Below, piece by piece: positions 1 to 7,915 of a DNA stretch of 51,449 nt; the stretch's first letter is position 1, and each line of letters begins with the position of its first letter. The stretch comes from Pseudomonadota bacterium. GTDB lineage: Bacteria; Pseudomonadota; Gammaproteobacteria; UBA1113. A model generated the notes under the pieces. The model searched no databases, had not been told where the DNA came from, and saw nothing but the letters and a program-made list of their open reading frames with translations. The stretch spans positions 1-51,449 of the forward strand of contig JAJXVU010000015.1 in the NCBI GenBank assembly GCA_021781965.1. Direction: 5' to 3'. The position numbers and the translations under genes are program-made.

Positions 1-67
1 CATCAAAATGCGAAAGAAACGTATCCGTTAAATCCATGGCTAATCCTTGCTTAAAAATGTTCTCAAT

Positions 68-311
68 ATGAACATTCTACATGAATCTATCTTAAAATCA
101 AACACTTACTTTCATGCGATTGCCATGTGGCATTATCGGTCCGGTACTGGCGCTGGTACAAGCGGAAATTATCTTTTCAATAAAGACGCTGATGGACTTA
201 GAGGGAAAACCCGGCTTATATGAAGTTGGCTCGGAAGATAGAAGAATGTTGGCCGATTTATGGTTAAATCACTTTTTAGATCCTGTCTCTGGGAGTTATC
301 TAAATGGATAA
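68..311 (+). pseudogene. possible frameshifted gene remnant upstream of the HD hydrolase
   Basis: Two overlapping short reading frames cover this stretch. One opens at the ATG at 68 and stops at 221, with a protein-like segment containing YFHAIAMWHY. The other runs from 114 to a TAA at 309-311 and ends with a protein-like segment containing LADLWLNHFLDP. Together they look like one gene broken by a frameshift, but no family was recognised. The second frame stops 8 bp inside the following HD hydrolase gene, which resembles translational coupling, so a genuine 65-residue protein is also possible. Sequence before 68 shows no convincing gene. Confidence 0.3.
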
Positions 312-954
312 AACAGCAATCATTGAAAAGACAAAAGAACACGTACAATCTATTCTGATAAATCATGATGCAAGTCACGATTGGTGGCACATTGAAAGAG
401 TATGGAAGATGGCTTGTTATTTAGCGGAAAAAGAGCAGGCTGATCTATTTATTGTTGAAATGGCTGCTTTATTACATGACGTTGATGACTGGAAATTTAA
501 TCAAAATAGTGAAATATTAAAAGCTAAAAATTGGTTAAGCCATTTACAACTCTCTCAAAGTGTTATTAACCAGGTATGCTATATTGTGGAAAATGTAACA
601 TTTAAAGGTAATTTGGTTCAGACTAGTTCCCCAAAAAGCATAGAAGAATCGGTAGTACAAGACGCCGATCGCTTAGATGCCATAGGTGCTATTGGTATTG
701 CCAGAGCGTTTTCTTATGGGGGGTATAAAAAAAGGGCACTATACAATCCCATGATTTCTCCCGCTCAACATAAAACCTTTGCCGAGTATAAAAATCAAGA
801 AGGCACAACGTTAAACCATTTTCATGAGAAATTATTTTTATTAAAAGATAAAATGAACACAAATAGCGCAAAAAAAATAGCAGAGGAGCGCCATGCATTT
901 ATGGAAAATTTCGTGTCTCAATTTCTACAAGAATGGAATTTTTCTAAAGAGTGA
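304..954 (+). CDS. HD-domain phosphohydrolase, YedJ/YpgQ type
   Basis: This 216-residue protein is a soluble metal-dependent HD-superfamily phosphohydrolase. The metal-binding set is visible: H25 and H29 in HDASHDWWH, the defining pair H58-D59 in ALLHDVDDW, and a late aspartate in VVQDADRLDAIGAIG around residues 118-131. That last block is characteristic of the YedJ/YpgQ subfamily, whose members hydrolyse small phosphorylated substrates such as nucleotides. The substrate here is not predictable. The ATG overlaps the stop of the preceding short frame by 8 bp. Downstream a gene points the other way and the two ends are 8 bp apart, so transcription converges here. Length and motifs are normal and no damage is seen. 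Confidence 0.88.
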   Translation: MDKTAIIEKTKEHVQSILINHDASHDWWHIERVWKMACYLAEKEQADLFIVEMAALLHDVDDWKFNQNSEILKAKNWLSHLQLSQSVINQVCYIVENVTFKGNLVQTSSPKSIEESVVQDADRLDAIGAIGIARAFSYGGYKKRALYNPMISPAQHKTFAEYKNQEGTTLNHFHEKLFLLKDKMNTNSAKKIAEERHAFMENFVSQFLQEWNFSKE

Positions 955-962
955 TTATTTTT

Positions 963-1193
963 TTACTCCCGCAGATCTTTATTTTTCAAATATAGAAACA
1001 AAGATGCAAGTTTATCGCTACCTACACATTGTGCAATCATCTTAGGATTGACTTTTTTAGGGTAACTGGCCATTAATACCAATGATTCTATTATATTAAT
1101 TTGTTCTTGGTTAGGGTCTATACCTAAGCGTTCTAAAATTGAAACAGCAGTATAATTTGGTAAACAAATTTCTTCTATTAAATCTAGATCCAT
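963..1193 (-). CDS. small unknown protein overlapping the csrA paralogue
   Basis: This encodes a 76-residue, probably helical, cytoplasmic protein beginning MDLDLIEEICLPNY. No family was recognised. The ATG at 1193 is preferred over a GTG at 1208 because GAGGA lies eight bases before it. The 5' part overlaps the 3' end of the CsrA-like frame by 83 bp in a different frame, so the two are probably translated from one mRNA. An alternative is that an ancestral frameshift separated a longer CsrA-linked protein into two. Small genes beside CsrA paralogues are known from Legionella lvr regions, but sequence identity to those cannot be claimed here. Confidence 0.55.
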   Translation of the reverse strand: MDLDLIEEICLPNYTAVSILERLGIDPNQEQINIIESLVLMASYPKKVNPKMIAQCVGSDKLASLFLYLKNKDLRE

Positions 1194-1488
1194 TATTGTT
1201 TTCCTCACGGTCTAAAAGTGGTTTCACTCGTACATCGAGTATCATAGATGGCTGATGAATAGGAACGTCTTTGGGTGCATGAAAAGATAAACGAATTTGG
1301 CCACCACTGATGCCCAATACTGTTACCATAATGCCATCGCCAATGCAAACGCTTTCACCCACACGCCTGCCTAAGACTAGAGTACCAATATTGCTGGTAC
1401 CTAAAACGCGGGCTGCATTGAATTTGCTTACTACGGATGGTTGAATAGAAAGATCGGATGCGTGATGCTCCTTGCTTATTTTGCTCAT
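1111..1488 (-). CDS. CsrA-family paralogue with N-terminal extension
   Basis: The protein is 125 residues from the ATG at 1488, which has GAGGGA six bases upstream; an earlier ATG at 1515 lacks a ribosome site. A CsrA fold spans about residues 36-84 (TLVLGRRVGESVCIGDGI, then VTVLGISGGQIRLSFHAP). It is preceded by about 35 extra residues and followed by about 40 that overlap the next gene in another frame. CsrA dimers bind GGA motifs in mRNA leaders. The RNA-contacting leucine of E. coli CsrA (Leu4) is kept as L39, but the equivalent of Arg44 is glutamine (IHQPSM against VHREEI). This is therefore a divergent paralogue, possibly with altered or lost RNA binding. A GacA-type regulator follows upstream at 1690. 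Confidence 0.8.
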   Translation of the reverse strand: MSKISKEHHASDLSIQPSVVSKFNAARVLGTSNIGTLVLGRRVGESVCIGDGIMVTVLGISGGQIRLSFHAPKDVPIHQPSMILDVRVKPLLDREENNNGSRFNRRNLFTKLYCCFNFRTLRYRP

Positions 1489-1689
1489 AAATAGTCCCTC
1501 AAGTTGGTTAAACATACGGTAAAAACAATATTATTAAAGCACGCAATCTAGCAAAGCGAAAGAAAAATAAATTGCATCAGATTATAGTGTTGGATTTATG
1601 GGGTCATATTTTTAAGGCAAAATTTGGTTAAACTTTTTGTTATGAATATAACGCATTGATAAATAATGTAATGGGAATATCTCTAGTGC

Positions 1690-2352
1690 TTATTCTTTTC
1701 TTTGAATAGAGATATTATCAACCAGGCCATAGCGTACGGCTAATAATGCTAATGCCACATCGGTTTGCACCTGTAGCTTTGTATGAATACGAGAGCGGTA
1801 AGTAGACACCATCTTGGGATCGATATACATTTTTTCAGCGATAATTTGGCCCTTCTCGCCGGCGATCAACATCAGGGCAACCCGCAATTCTTCGGCAGAC
1901 AAAGCACTAAATGGAGAGCCGTCTACATTATCTAAACGGTTTACATTGATAGCTTTGGCCATTTCTGGACTTAAATACTCTATGCCGGCAGCTACAGAAC
2001 GTACTGCGTCTAACATTTCATCGTTACTGCCGCCTTTGGCTAAAAAGCCCATAGCGCCGGCTTCTAACAAAGAAGAGGGAAAAGGCTCTTTATCACAAGA
2101 ACTTACCACCAATACGCGACTTTCAGGGTGGTCTTTTGTAATTTGTTGTGTTGCTTTTAGCCCGCCGATGCCTGGCATACGCAGATCCATGAGAATTACA
2201 TCGGGATGATGTAGTCGTGTAAATTCAATTGCGGCTTCACCTGAATCTACATCACCAATAACTTCAATATCTTGAGTTTGATTAAACAAGCTTTTAAGGC
2301 CATGGCGAACGAGTTGGTGGTCATCTGCAAGCAATACTGTAATTTTCTTCAT
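1690..2352 (-). CDS. NarL/LuxR-type response regulator, UvrY/GacA/LetA-like
   Basis: This 220-residue two-component regulator has a receiver domain (about 1-125) with acidic pocket D10-D11, phospho-acceptor D56 in DVILMDLRMPG and conserved K106. A LuxR-type helix-turn-helix lies at about 148-212 (LSAEELRVALML through MVSTYRSRIHTKL). The serine-tyrosine-arginine recognition helix closely resembles UvrY/GacA/LetA. Those regulators switch on small RNAs that titrate CsrA, and in Legionella LetA controls the transmissive phase. The partner sensor kinase is not in the window. A CsrA-like gene lies downstream on the same strand, separated by about 200 bp of AT-rich sequence. Whether this is the main GacA homologue or a paralogue is unknown. 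Confidence 0.85.
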   Translation of the reverse strand: MKKITVLLADDHQLVRHGLKSLFNQTQDIEVIGDVDSGEAAIEFTRLHHPDVILMDLRMPGIGGLKATQQITKDHPESRVLVVSSCDKEPFPSSLLEAGAMGFLAKGGSNDEMLDAVRSVAAGIEYLSPEMAKAINVNRLDNVDGSPFSALSAEELRVALMLIAGEKGQIIAEKMYIDPKMVSTYRSRIHTKLQVQTDVALALLAVRYGLVDNISIQRKE

Positions 2353-2595
2353 ATTAAATATCCCCGTTCTATTTTTGGATGCGTATAAGGGTATTGAGTT
2401 GACTCCAAGAGCTTTTCAGAACAAATACCTTTATATAAAGTAGCCCAAGTTTCCCCAATCGTCAAAAAATGATTCTTGAGTAGCTTGAGTTATAGTTCTT
2501 ATTTTGTAAGAGTGTACACTATCTATAGGGTGCATAGCCAGTTTAATTCCTTGTTTTTCATAGACTATATTTAGCAAACATAAGGAGGTTTAGAT

Positions 2596-2622
2596 ATGAG
2601 AAAGCATTTCTGCGGTCAATAG
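2596..2622 (+). CDS. possible 8-residue leader peptide
   Basis: A perfect AAGGAGG ribosome site lies seven bases before an ATG followed by only eight sense codons (MRKHFCGQ) and TAG. It sits in the 645-bp gap between the response regulator and the MFS gene, upstream of a palindromic repeat element. The strong ribosome site is the only evidence; it could be a relic of a lost gene. Confidence 0.25.
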   Translation: MRKHFCGQ

Positions 2623-2681
2623 CAAAAACAGTTAAACGATAAATATATGCATAAAATAGATACAGCCCCCTAAGATAAGGG

Positions 2682-2813
2682 GTAACTAATCTCCCTCGCT
2701 CCCTGATGGTCGCGGCTTTGTTATAAACGGATGAACCGAGCCGCGACCGAAAGGGCGCGGAAGGCGAAGATATACTCTAATCTATTCAATATACGTTTTT
2801 CTTAATACATACC
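2682..2813 (+). repeat. MITE-like palindromic element, degenerate right end
   Basis: The element starts with GTAACTAATCTCC, close to the GTAACTACTC terminus of the copies at 7765 and 25500. It contains a head-to-head pair of the GC-rich repeat (reverse copy near 2695-2718, forward copy near 2738-2763) and then the shared AT-rich tail (gatatac, ctaat, ttttt). The right terminal GAGTAGTTAC seen in the other copies has decayed. It lies about 180 bp upstream of the MFS gene at 2998. Confidence 0.6.
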
Positions 2814-2937
2814 CGATTGCGATCTACTGTAAACAATGACTGTCATAGTTATAAGTCTCTTCGCTAATATTTATTTTATCAGATTTATAACACAAGAATT
2901 AGCCTCACGAAACAAAAAGTTAATAGCAATACATATA

Positions 2938-2966
2938 TTGCGTTTAAAGCGGACATACATTATAAT
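2938..2966 (+). promoter_or_regulatory. sigma70-type promoter for the MFS gene
   Basis: TTGCGT and a perfect TATAAT are separated by 17 bp. The predicted transcript starts near 2973 and gives a leader of about 25 bases before the ATG at 2998. No strong ribosome site precedes that ATG. Confidence 0.65.
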
Positions 2967-2997
2967 CAAATGCTAACACACCGCTAAATAAATCATT

Positions 2998-4242
2998 ATG
3001 AAAAAATACCTACCTGATTTTTCTTTGTTAAACCGTAATCGTCCTTTTGCATTGCTCTTTTTCGGGCAATGGGTGTCCTTTATGGGCTCCATGATGACGG
3101 TAGTAGCCGTCCCTTATCAAGTTTATCAAGAAACGCATTCTATGGCCTTAGTCGGTAGTTTAGGCTTAGTGCAGTTAGGTTCATTATTGGTGTGTGCCTT
3201 GTGGGGTGGCACTATAGCCGACAAATACCATAGAAAACCGTTGTTATTATTAACGGGTTTATTGTCGACTGTAGGTTCTTTGTGTTTGGCGTTCAATGCG
3301 CACTTCTTTTCGTCTGTACCACTCATTTTCTTATTGGCTGCTTTTATGGTGGGCGTGACGGCGGTGGATAGACCTTCGCGCGATGCTTTTGTGCAACAAA
3401 TATTGCAGAAAGAAGATTTTGTAGCCTATAGTTCAATCACAGCCTTTAAAAATAATTTCTGCATGATAGTCGGTCCCGCTATAGGAGGCTTATTGCTTGC
3501 CCATGCCGGTCTGGTTATATTGTATAGTTTAGACGCCTTCAGCTTTCTATTTATATTATGCACATTATTTTTTGTGCCTAGCCATGCTAATCCAGGTGCC
3601 GATCGCAAAGTGGCTTTTTGGGCTTCATTAAAGGAAGGCTTGCAGTTTGCTGCTTCTAAACAGACCTTAATGGGTAGTTATTTAGTGGACTTTCTGGCTA
3701 TGTTATTTGGTATGCCTATGGCTTTATTCCCGGCCATGGCATTACATATGTTTGGTACAGCTTCATTAGGTTGGTTGTATGCCGCACCCGCTGTGGGTGG
3801 TTTGGCTTTTTCTGTTATCAGCGGTTCAGTCAGTAAGATCAAACGACATGGTTTAGCCATTTCTATTTCTGCAGCCTTATGGGGTATTGCGATTATTTTC
3901 TTTGGCCTCTGTCATTCATTGTGGTTGGCGTTGTTCTTTTTGGCGTTGGCCGGTGGCTTCGATGCAGCCAGTGGGTTGTTTCGTCAAACTCTGTGGAACG
4001 AAACCGTGCCTAATGTCTTGCGAGGTCGTCTGGCTAGTTTGGAAATGTTAAGCTATATGAGCGGCCCCAAGCTAGGCGATGCCGAAGCGGGTTTTATAGC
4101 CAGTGTGTGGGGTATTCCCGCCTCTATTATTTCCGGCGGTGTTTTAACGGTGCTCAGCGTTTTTGTCTGTGGGGTCGCTTTGCCTGAATTTATGGCTTAT
4201 AGTAGCGAGGTTGGTACAGCGAATTTAGAAGTACAAAAATAA
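2998..4242 (+). CDS. MFS exporter, EntS-like
   Basis: This 414-residue inner-membrane protein has about 12 hydrophobic segments and the MFS loop signature in the second-to-third helix region (ALWGGTIADKYHRKPLLL). The opening (FALLFFGQWVSFMGSMM) and DRPSRDAFV near residue 125 match the EntS/MFS_3 group, drug or siderophore exporters driven by proton exchange. The second half keeps FRQTLWNETVP and LRGRLASLEM, also typical of EntS-like proteins. The substrate is not predictable, since no siderophore genes are nearby. A sigma70 promoter lies 32-60 bp upstream. A fragment of a metallo-beta-lactamase gene follows directly. Confidence 0.87.
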   Translation: MKKYLPDFSLLNRNRPFALLFFGQWVSFMGSMMTVVAVPYQVYQETHSMALVGSLGLVQLGSLLVCALWGGTIADKYHRKPLLLLTGLLSTVGSLCLAFNAHFFSSVPLIFLLAAFMVGVTAVDRPSRDAFVQQILQKEDFVAYSSITAFKNNFCMIVGPAIGGLLLAHAGLVILYSLDAFSFLFILCTLFFVPSHANPGADRKVAFWASLKEGLQFAASKQTLMGSYLVDFLAMLFGMPMALFPAMALHMFGTASLGWLYAAPAVGGLAFSVISGSVSKIKRHGLAISISAALWGIAIIFFGLCHSLWLALFFLALAGGFDAASGLFRQTLWNETVPNVLRGRLASLEMLSYMSGPKLGDAEAGFIASVWGIPASIISGGVLTVLSVFVCGVALPEFMAYSSEVGTANLEVQK

Positions 4243-4255
4243 TGAGAGGTATTAA

Positions 4256-4486
4256 AATAATCATCTCCCAAAATCGCTGCCTTGTGATATTTTCTTGGGT
4301 GCGCATGGTTCATATTTCGGACTAGATGAAAAATATGCACGTCTGGGGAAAGATAAAGTTAACCCATTCATTGATCCGGAAGGTTATAAGCAATTTATAG
4401 CGCAGAAAGAACAAGATTTTTATACTATACTGGCAAAGCAGGAAAAGGAAGCTGCTCAAAAAGGTGAAAGTAGTTCAACAGAATAA
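4256..4486 (+). pseudogene. C-terminal remnant of a subclass B3 metallo-beta-lactamase
   Basis: An in-frame stop at 4253 precedes a reading frame without a normal start. Its product contains LPCDIFLGAHGSYFGLDEK and then NPFIDPEGYKQFI. This matches the last 70 residues of B3-type metallo-beta-lactamases, including the final zinc-ligand histidine in LGAHG and the D-P-x-G-Y block. The catalytic HxHxDH part is absent upstream, where the MFS gene ends 10 bp earlier. The gene has therefore lost roughly three quarters of its length. A TTG at 4295 could give a 63-residue peptide, but no function is expected. Confidence 0.72.
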
Positions 4487-4507
4487 AACAAAAGCCAATC
4501 ATAACCA

Positions 4508-4545
4508 TCCGCGACCGTGATAGAGCAGATGGGGAGAGTAGTTAC
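4508..4545 (+). repeat. solo fragment of the MITE-like repeat element
   Basis: It carries a shortened palindrome core (ccgcgaccgtgatagagc) followed by an exact GAGTAGTTAC terminus, as at the right ends of the 7765 and 25500 elements. The middle is deleted. The rest of the 4487-4651 gap shows nothing else convincing. Confidence 0.5.
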
Positions 4546-4651
4546 TATTTTTGTTTGATTTCCCTCTACAGTAATAGTCTTGAAACTAGAAAATGGAGTT
4601 TCTGCTCAAAATATGATAAAATAGTCCAATTAACACACAAAGTAATGGCCT

Positions 4652-5785
4652 ATGCAAATACCTTTAGCACTTTACATTCATTTTCCCTGGTGCGTACAAA
4701 AATGTCCCTATTGTGACTTTAACTCGCATGCATTGCGCGATACTATGCCCGAAGAGCAGTATATTCAAGCACTTAGCGCGGATTGGCAACAAGACCTGAA
4801 ATGGGTGGGTGATCGCGAAATCAGCTCTATTTTTTGTGGCGGCGGCACGCCTAGCTTATTTTCTGGCAATAGCCTCAATCAGTTATTGACCAACATTGCC
4901 GCCAACGTGCCCTTAAAGAAAGACGTGGAAATTACTCTAGAAGCCAATCCCGGGACTTTAAAAAGCCATAGCCTAGACGCCTTGCGTGCTGCGGGTATCA
5001 ATCGTTTGTCCATAGGCGCACAAAGTTTTCAGGCGGATAAATTACGCGCCTTGGGGCGTATTCATGGCCCAGAAGCTATTCATGAAGCAATGCATTTAGC
5101 GAAACAAGCAGGATTTACGCGTATTAATTTAGATTTGATGCACGGCTTGCCGCAACAAACAGTAGAGGATGCTTTGTATGATCTACAACAAGCCTGTCAC
5201 ACACAACCTACGCATCTATCTTGGTATCAATTAACCTTAGAACCCAATACGCCTTTTTATCGCACACCGCCGCCGTTGCCTGCAGAAGACGATCTGATCT
5301 TGATCGCCGACAAAGGAGAAGCGTATTTAAGTGCACAAGGTTATAAACGTTATGAGATATCGGCCTATAGTCAAAATGAAGATCAATGCCGCCATAATGT
5401 TAATTATTGGCAATATGGTGATTATATAGGCATAGGTGCGGGTGCGCATGGTAAAATCACTTTGAAAGATGGTACCATTGTGCGTACCGTCAAAAAGAAA
5501 CACCCTAAGCATTATTTAGAAGGCAATGGCTTTATGCAAGAAGAAACCGTTGTAACGCAAAAAGACGCTTTGTTTGAGTTCATGTTGAATGCGTTGCGTT
5601 TGCAAGATAAAATTACTTGGAGCTTGTTAGAACAACGCAGCGGTTGGCAACGACAAGATGTTTTTGTCTATTGCGATGATTTGGTGCAGAAAGGACTCAT
5701 GGAATACAACGAAGATTATTTCTATTTAACGGCTATGGGCAAACGTTTTACCAATGAAGCCATCAGCGCATTTTTGCCGGAGTAA
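4652..5785 (+). CDS. hemW: HemW, radical SAM heme chaperone
   Basis: The protein is 377 residues, normal for HemW. The iron-sulfur cluster cysteines are C14, C18 and C21 in PWCVQKCPYCDF, the CX3CX2C pattern with following aspartate-phenylalanine that marks HemW. Coproporphyrinogen oxidase HemN carries an extra cysteine there. The GGGTPSLF glycine motif and LEANPGTL SAM-contact motif follow, then a HemW C-terminal domain with YEISAYSQ and HNVNYWQYGDYIGIGAGAHG. HemW binds heme and is thought to hand it to respiratory enzymes. In many gammaproteobacteria hemW sits beside rdgB; here it is followed two bases later by an M50 protease gene, so the pair is probably one transcript. Confidence 0.93.
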   Translation: MQIPLALYIHFPWCVQKCPYCDFNSHALRDTMPEEQYIQALSADWQQDLKWVGDREISSIFCGGGTPSLFSGNSLNQLLTNIAANVPLKKDVEITLEANPGTLKSHSLDALRAAGINRLSIGAQSFQADKLRALGRIHGPEAIHEAMHLAKQAGFTRINLDLMHGLPQQTVEDALYDLQQACHTQPTHLSWYQLTLEPNTPFYRTPPPLPAEDDLILIADKGEAYLSAQGYKRYEISAYSQNEDQCRHNVNYWQYGDYIGIGAGAHGKITLKDGTIVRTVKKKHPKHYLEGNGFMQEETVVTQKDALFEFMLNALRLQDKITWSLLEQRSGWQRQDVFVYCDDLVQKGLMEYNEDYFYLTAMGKRFTNEAISAFLPE

Positions 5786-5787
5786 AA

Positions 5788-6432
5788 GTGAGTGATTTAA
5801 GTATTTTACAAAAAATTATTTTTATGGGTATACCCATTTTGTTTGCCATTACCGTGCACGAAGTAGCGCATGGTTGGATGGCCTTGCGGTGCGGCGATCG
5901 TACCGCAAAAGTGATGGGCAGATTAACCCTAAACCCAATTAAACATATCGACCCAATCGGTACTATTATTCTGCCGGGATTGCTTATCTTAATACAAGCA
6001 CCTTTTCTTTTTGGTTGGGCAAAACCGGTGCCAGTAGATTGGCGTAATCTGCGTAATCCTAAACGCGATATGGCCTTGGTGGCTTTAATGGGGCCGTTAT
6101 CTAATTTTGTGATGGCACTGTTCTGGGCTTTTTCATTAAAATTTATATTAAGTATTTCTGCAGCTAGTTATTGGATGGTCATGGCTAAAACTGGCATTAT
6201 GATCAACGTCGCGTTAATGGTGTTAAATTTATTACCGTTGCCGCCTTTAGATGGCAGCCGCATTCTAGCTAGTTTCCTAAGTCCGCGGGCAGCCTATCAA
6301 TATAATAAGCTAGAGCGTTACGGTTTTGTGATATTAATGATATTATTGCTGACACATGTGTTGTCGGCTATTTTATTACCACTAGTTATGTTAGTGTTGA
6401 ATATAGTGTCCAGTATCGCCGGGTTGAATTAG
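5788..6432 (+). CDS. M50 site-2-protease-family membrane metallopeptidase
   Basis: This 214-residue integral membrane protein is mostly hydrophobic. The zinc motif HEVAH is H24-E25-H28 in the first membrane helix and the third ligand is in PPLDGSR (D155), the short M50 form without PDZ domain found as YwhC-like proteins. Such proteases cut within membranes, but the substrate of this small form is usually unknown. The start is GTG at 5788, two bases after the hemW stop. A 14-bp inverted repeat begins immediately after its stop. Confidence 0.87.
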   Translation: MSDLSILQKIIFMGIPILFAITVHEVAHGWMALRCGDRTAKVMGRLTLNPIKHIDPIGTIILPGLLILIQAPFLFGWAKPVPVDWRNLRNPKRDMALVALMGPLSNFVMALFWAFSLKFILSISAASYWMVMAKTGIMINVALMVLNLLPLPPLDGSRILASFLSPRAAYQYNKLERYGFVILMILLLTHVLSAILLPLVMLVLNIVSSIAGLN

Positions 6433-6477
6433 AGGCTGTAGCCATTACACCTCAGCCTAGCGAAATGGCTACAGCCT
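6433..6477 (+). promoter_or_regulatory. 14-bp perfect hairpin just before the DAACS ribosome site
   Basis: AGGCTGTAGCCATT at 6433-6446 pairs perfectly with AATGGCTACAGCCT at 6464-6477 around a 17-base loop. Only TTATT follows, so a classical terminator is weak. The AAGGAG ribosome site of the transporter gene begins four to five bases after the stem. It may be an attenuator, a processing site or a partial terminator. Confidence 0.55.
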
Positions 6478-6493
6478 TATTAAGGAGCTTACA

Positions 6494-7765
6494 ATGATTA
6501 ATACATTATTACGACCTTTACGCTATTGGTTGTCTGTGCCTTTATGGGGCCAAATCTTAATCGCCTTAGTATTAGGTATGGCCACAGGCCTAATAGGCGG
6601 ACATGCTATAGAGCCCATACAAGTCGTAGGCTTAATGTTCATACACGCCATTCAAATGTTAGTGGTGCCGGTGGTATTCACGGCCATTGTGTGCGCAGTG
6701 ATGTCTTTAGACCAACTCACGCAAATGCGACGATTGGTGTTGAAAGCTTTGAGCTTATATGGGCTTAGCATGATCTTTGCTGCCACCATAGGTGTTCTTT
6801 GCGCTATAGTCATTGCACCCGGACAAGGTATGGCGTTGCATTTAAGCACAGCAGCGACTTTAGTACAGCATGTGCCTACTGCCAGCGAAGTGTTGGTAAG
6901 CTTTATTCCTATTAGCCCGGTCGCGGCTTTTGTTGAAAACAATGTGATACAAATTTTAATTTTTGCAGTGTTGTTAGGATTGTCTATACGATTAACTGGA
7001 GAAGCTGCAAAACCAGTAGAAGAATTATTTAAATCTTTTTCAAAAGTGGTGTTTAAGTTTTCTCATATCATCATTAGTTTCTCACCCTATGGTGTGTTTG
7101 CCTTAATCGCATATGTGTTTGGTCGTTATGGATTGATAGTCTTATTGCCCTTGGTCAAATTTATTATTACGGTTTATGTGGGTTGTGTGCTGCAGATCAT
7201 TCTAGTCTATGGCGCTATTTTACTCGCCAATGGCATTAACCCGATTAAATTCTTTAAAGCCATAGGTCAAGCGATGATCTTGTCTTTTACCACCTCTAGT
7301 TCTGCCGCCACTTTACCTGTAACCTTAAAATGTGCTCAAGAAAAGCTAAAAATTTCTAAAAATATGTCTGGGTTTTTATTGCCATTAGGAACTACCTTTA
7401 ATTTGAATGGTTTGTCGATTTATTTAGCTGTGGCAACTGTTTTTGCGGCCAATCTATATGGCATTCATTTAGGCTTAACGCAGTATTGTACTATAGTCAT
7501 TACGATTGTCTTCACAGCGATGGGGGCTGCAGCAGTGCCGGGTTCGGCGTTGATAGTCATGGGCGCTGTGATGGGTTCGGTTGGTATACCTTTAGGCGCA
7601 TTACCCTTGATCGCGGGTGTGGATCGTTTAAACGATATGGCACAAACCAGCACCAACGTTATAGGCGATTTATTTGCAACGACGCTGGTCGCTAAAAGCG
7701 AAGGTAATAAAGCTTTTGATGATGAGGCAGAGGTGGTTGTAGCGGATGAGCAAGTGATAGGGTAG
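6494..7765 (+). CDS. DAACS-family dicarboxylate/amino acid:cation symporter
   Basis: This 423-residue inner-membrane transporter belongs to the GltP/GltT/DctA family, which takes up glutamate, aspartate or C4-dicarboxylates with protons or sodium. Family hallmarks are the serine-rich hairpin (FTTSSSAATLPVTL), the FNLNGLSIY segment and the substrate-binding DRLNDMAQTSTNVIGD near residue 380. AAGGAG lies seven bases before the ATG. A second, diverged member is encoded at 37719. A MITE-like element begins at the last base of the stop codon, so insertion occurred exactly at the gene end. Confidence 0.9.
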   Translation: MINTLLRPLRYWLSVPLWGQILIALVLGMATGLIGGHAIEPIQVVGLMFIHAIQMLVVPVVFTAIVCAVMSLDQLTQMRRLVLKALSLYGLSMIFAATIGVLCAIVIAPGQGMALHLSTAATLVQHVPTASEVLVSFIPISPVAAFVENNVIQILIFAVLLGLSIRLTGEAAKPVEELFKSFSKVVFKFSHIIISFSPYGVFALIAYVFGRYGLIVLLPLVKFIITVYVGCVLQIILVYGAILLANGINPIKFFKAIGQAMILSFTTSSSAATLPVTLKCAQEKLKISKNMSGFLLPLGTTFNLNGLSIYLAVATVFAANLYGIHLGLTQYCTIVITIVFTAMGAAAVPGSALIVMGAVMGSVGIPLGALPLIAGVDRLNDMAQTSTNVIGDLFATTLVAKSEGNKAFDDEAEVVVADEQVIG

Positions 7766-7900
7766 TAACTACTCACCGTAATGACCTAGTCCCGGTTATA
7801 AAGGGATAAACCGAGCCGCGACCGTTAGGGAGCGGAAAGTGAAAATATACGCTAATCTATCCAGTATAGGTTTTTCTTATTACAGGGTACGAGTAGTTAC
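7765..7900 (+). repeat. 136-bp MITE-like element with GTAACTACTC termini
   Basis: The left end GTAACTACTC (7765-7774) and right end GAGTAGTTAC (7891-7900) are perfect 10-bp inverted terminal repeats. Inside, one intact palindromic repeat copy lies at 7811-7836; the opposing copy has decayed. The AT-rich tail is shared with the elements at 2682 and 25500. No coding capacity is present, as expected of a non-autonomous element. Confidence 0.7.
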
Positions 7901-7915
7901 GGATAGGTTTTGTTA

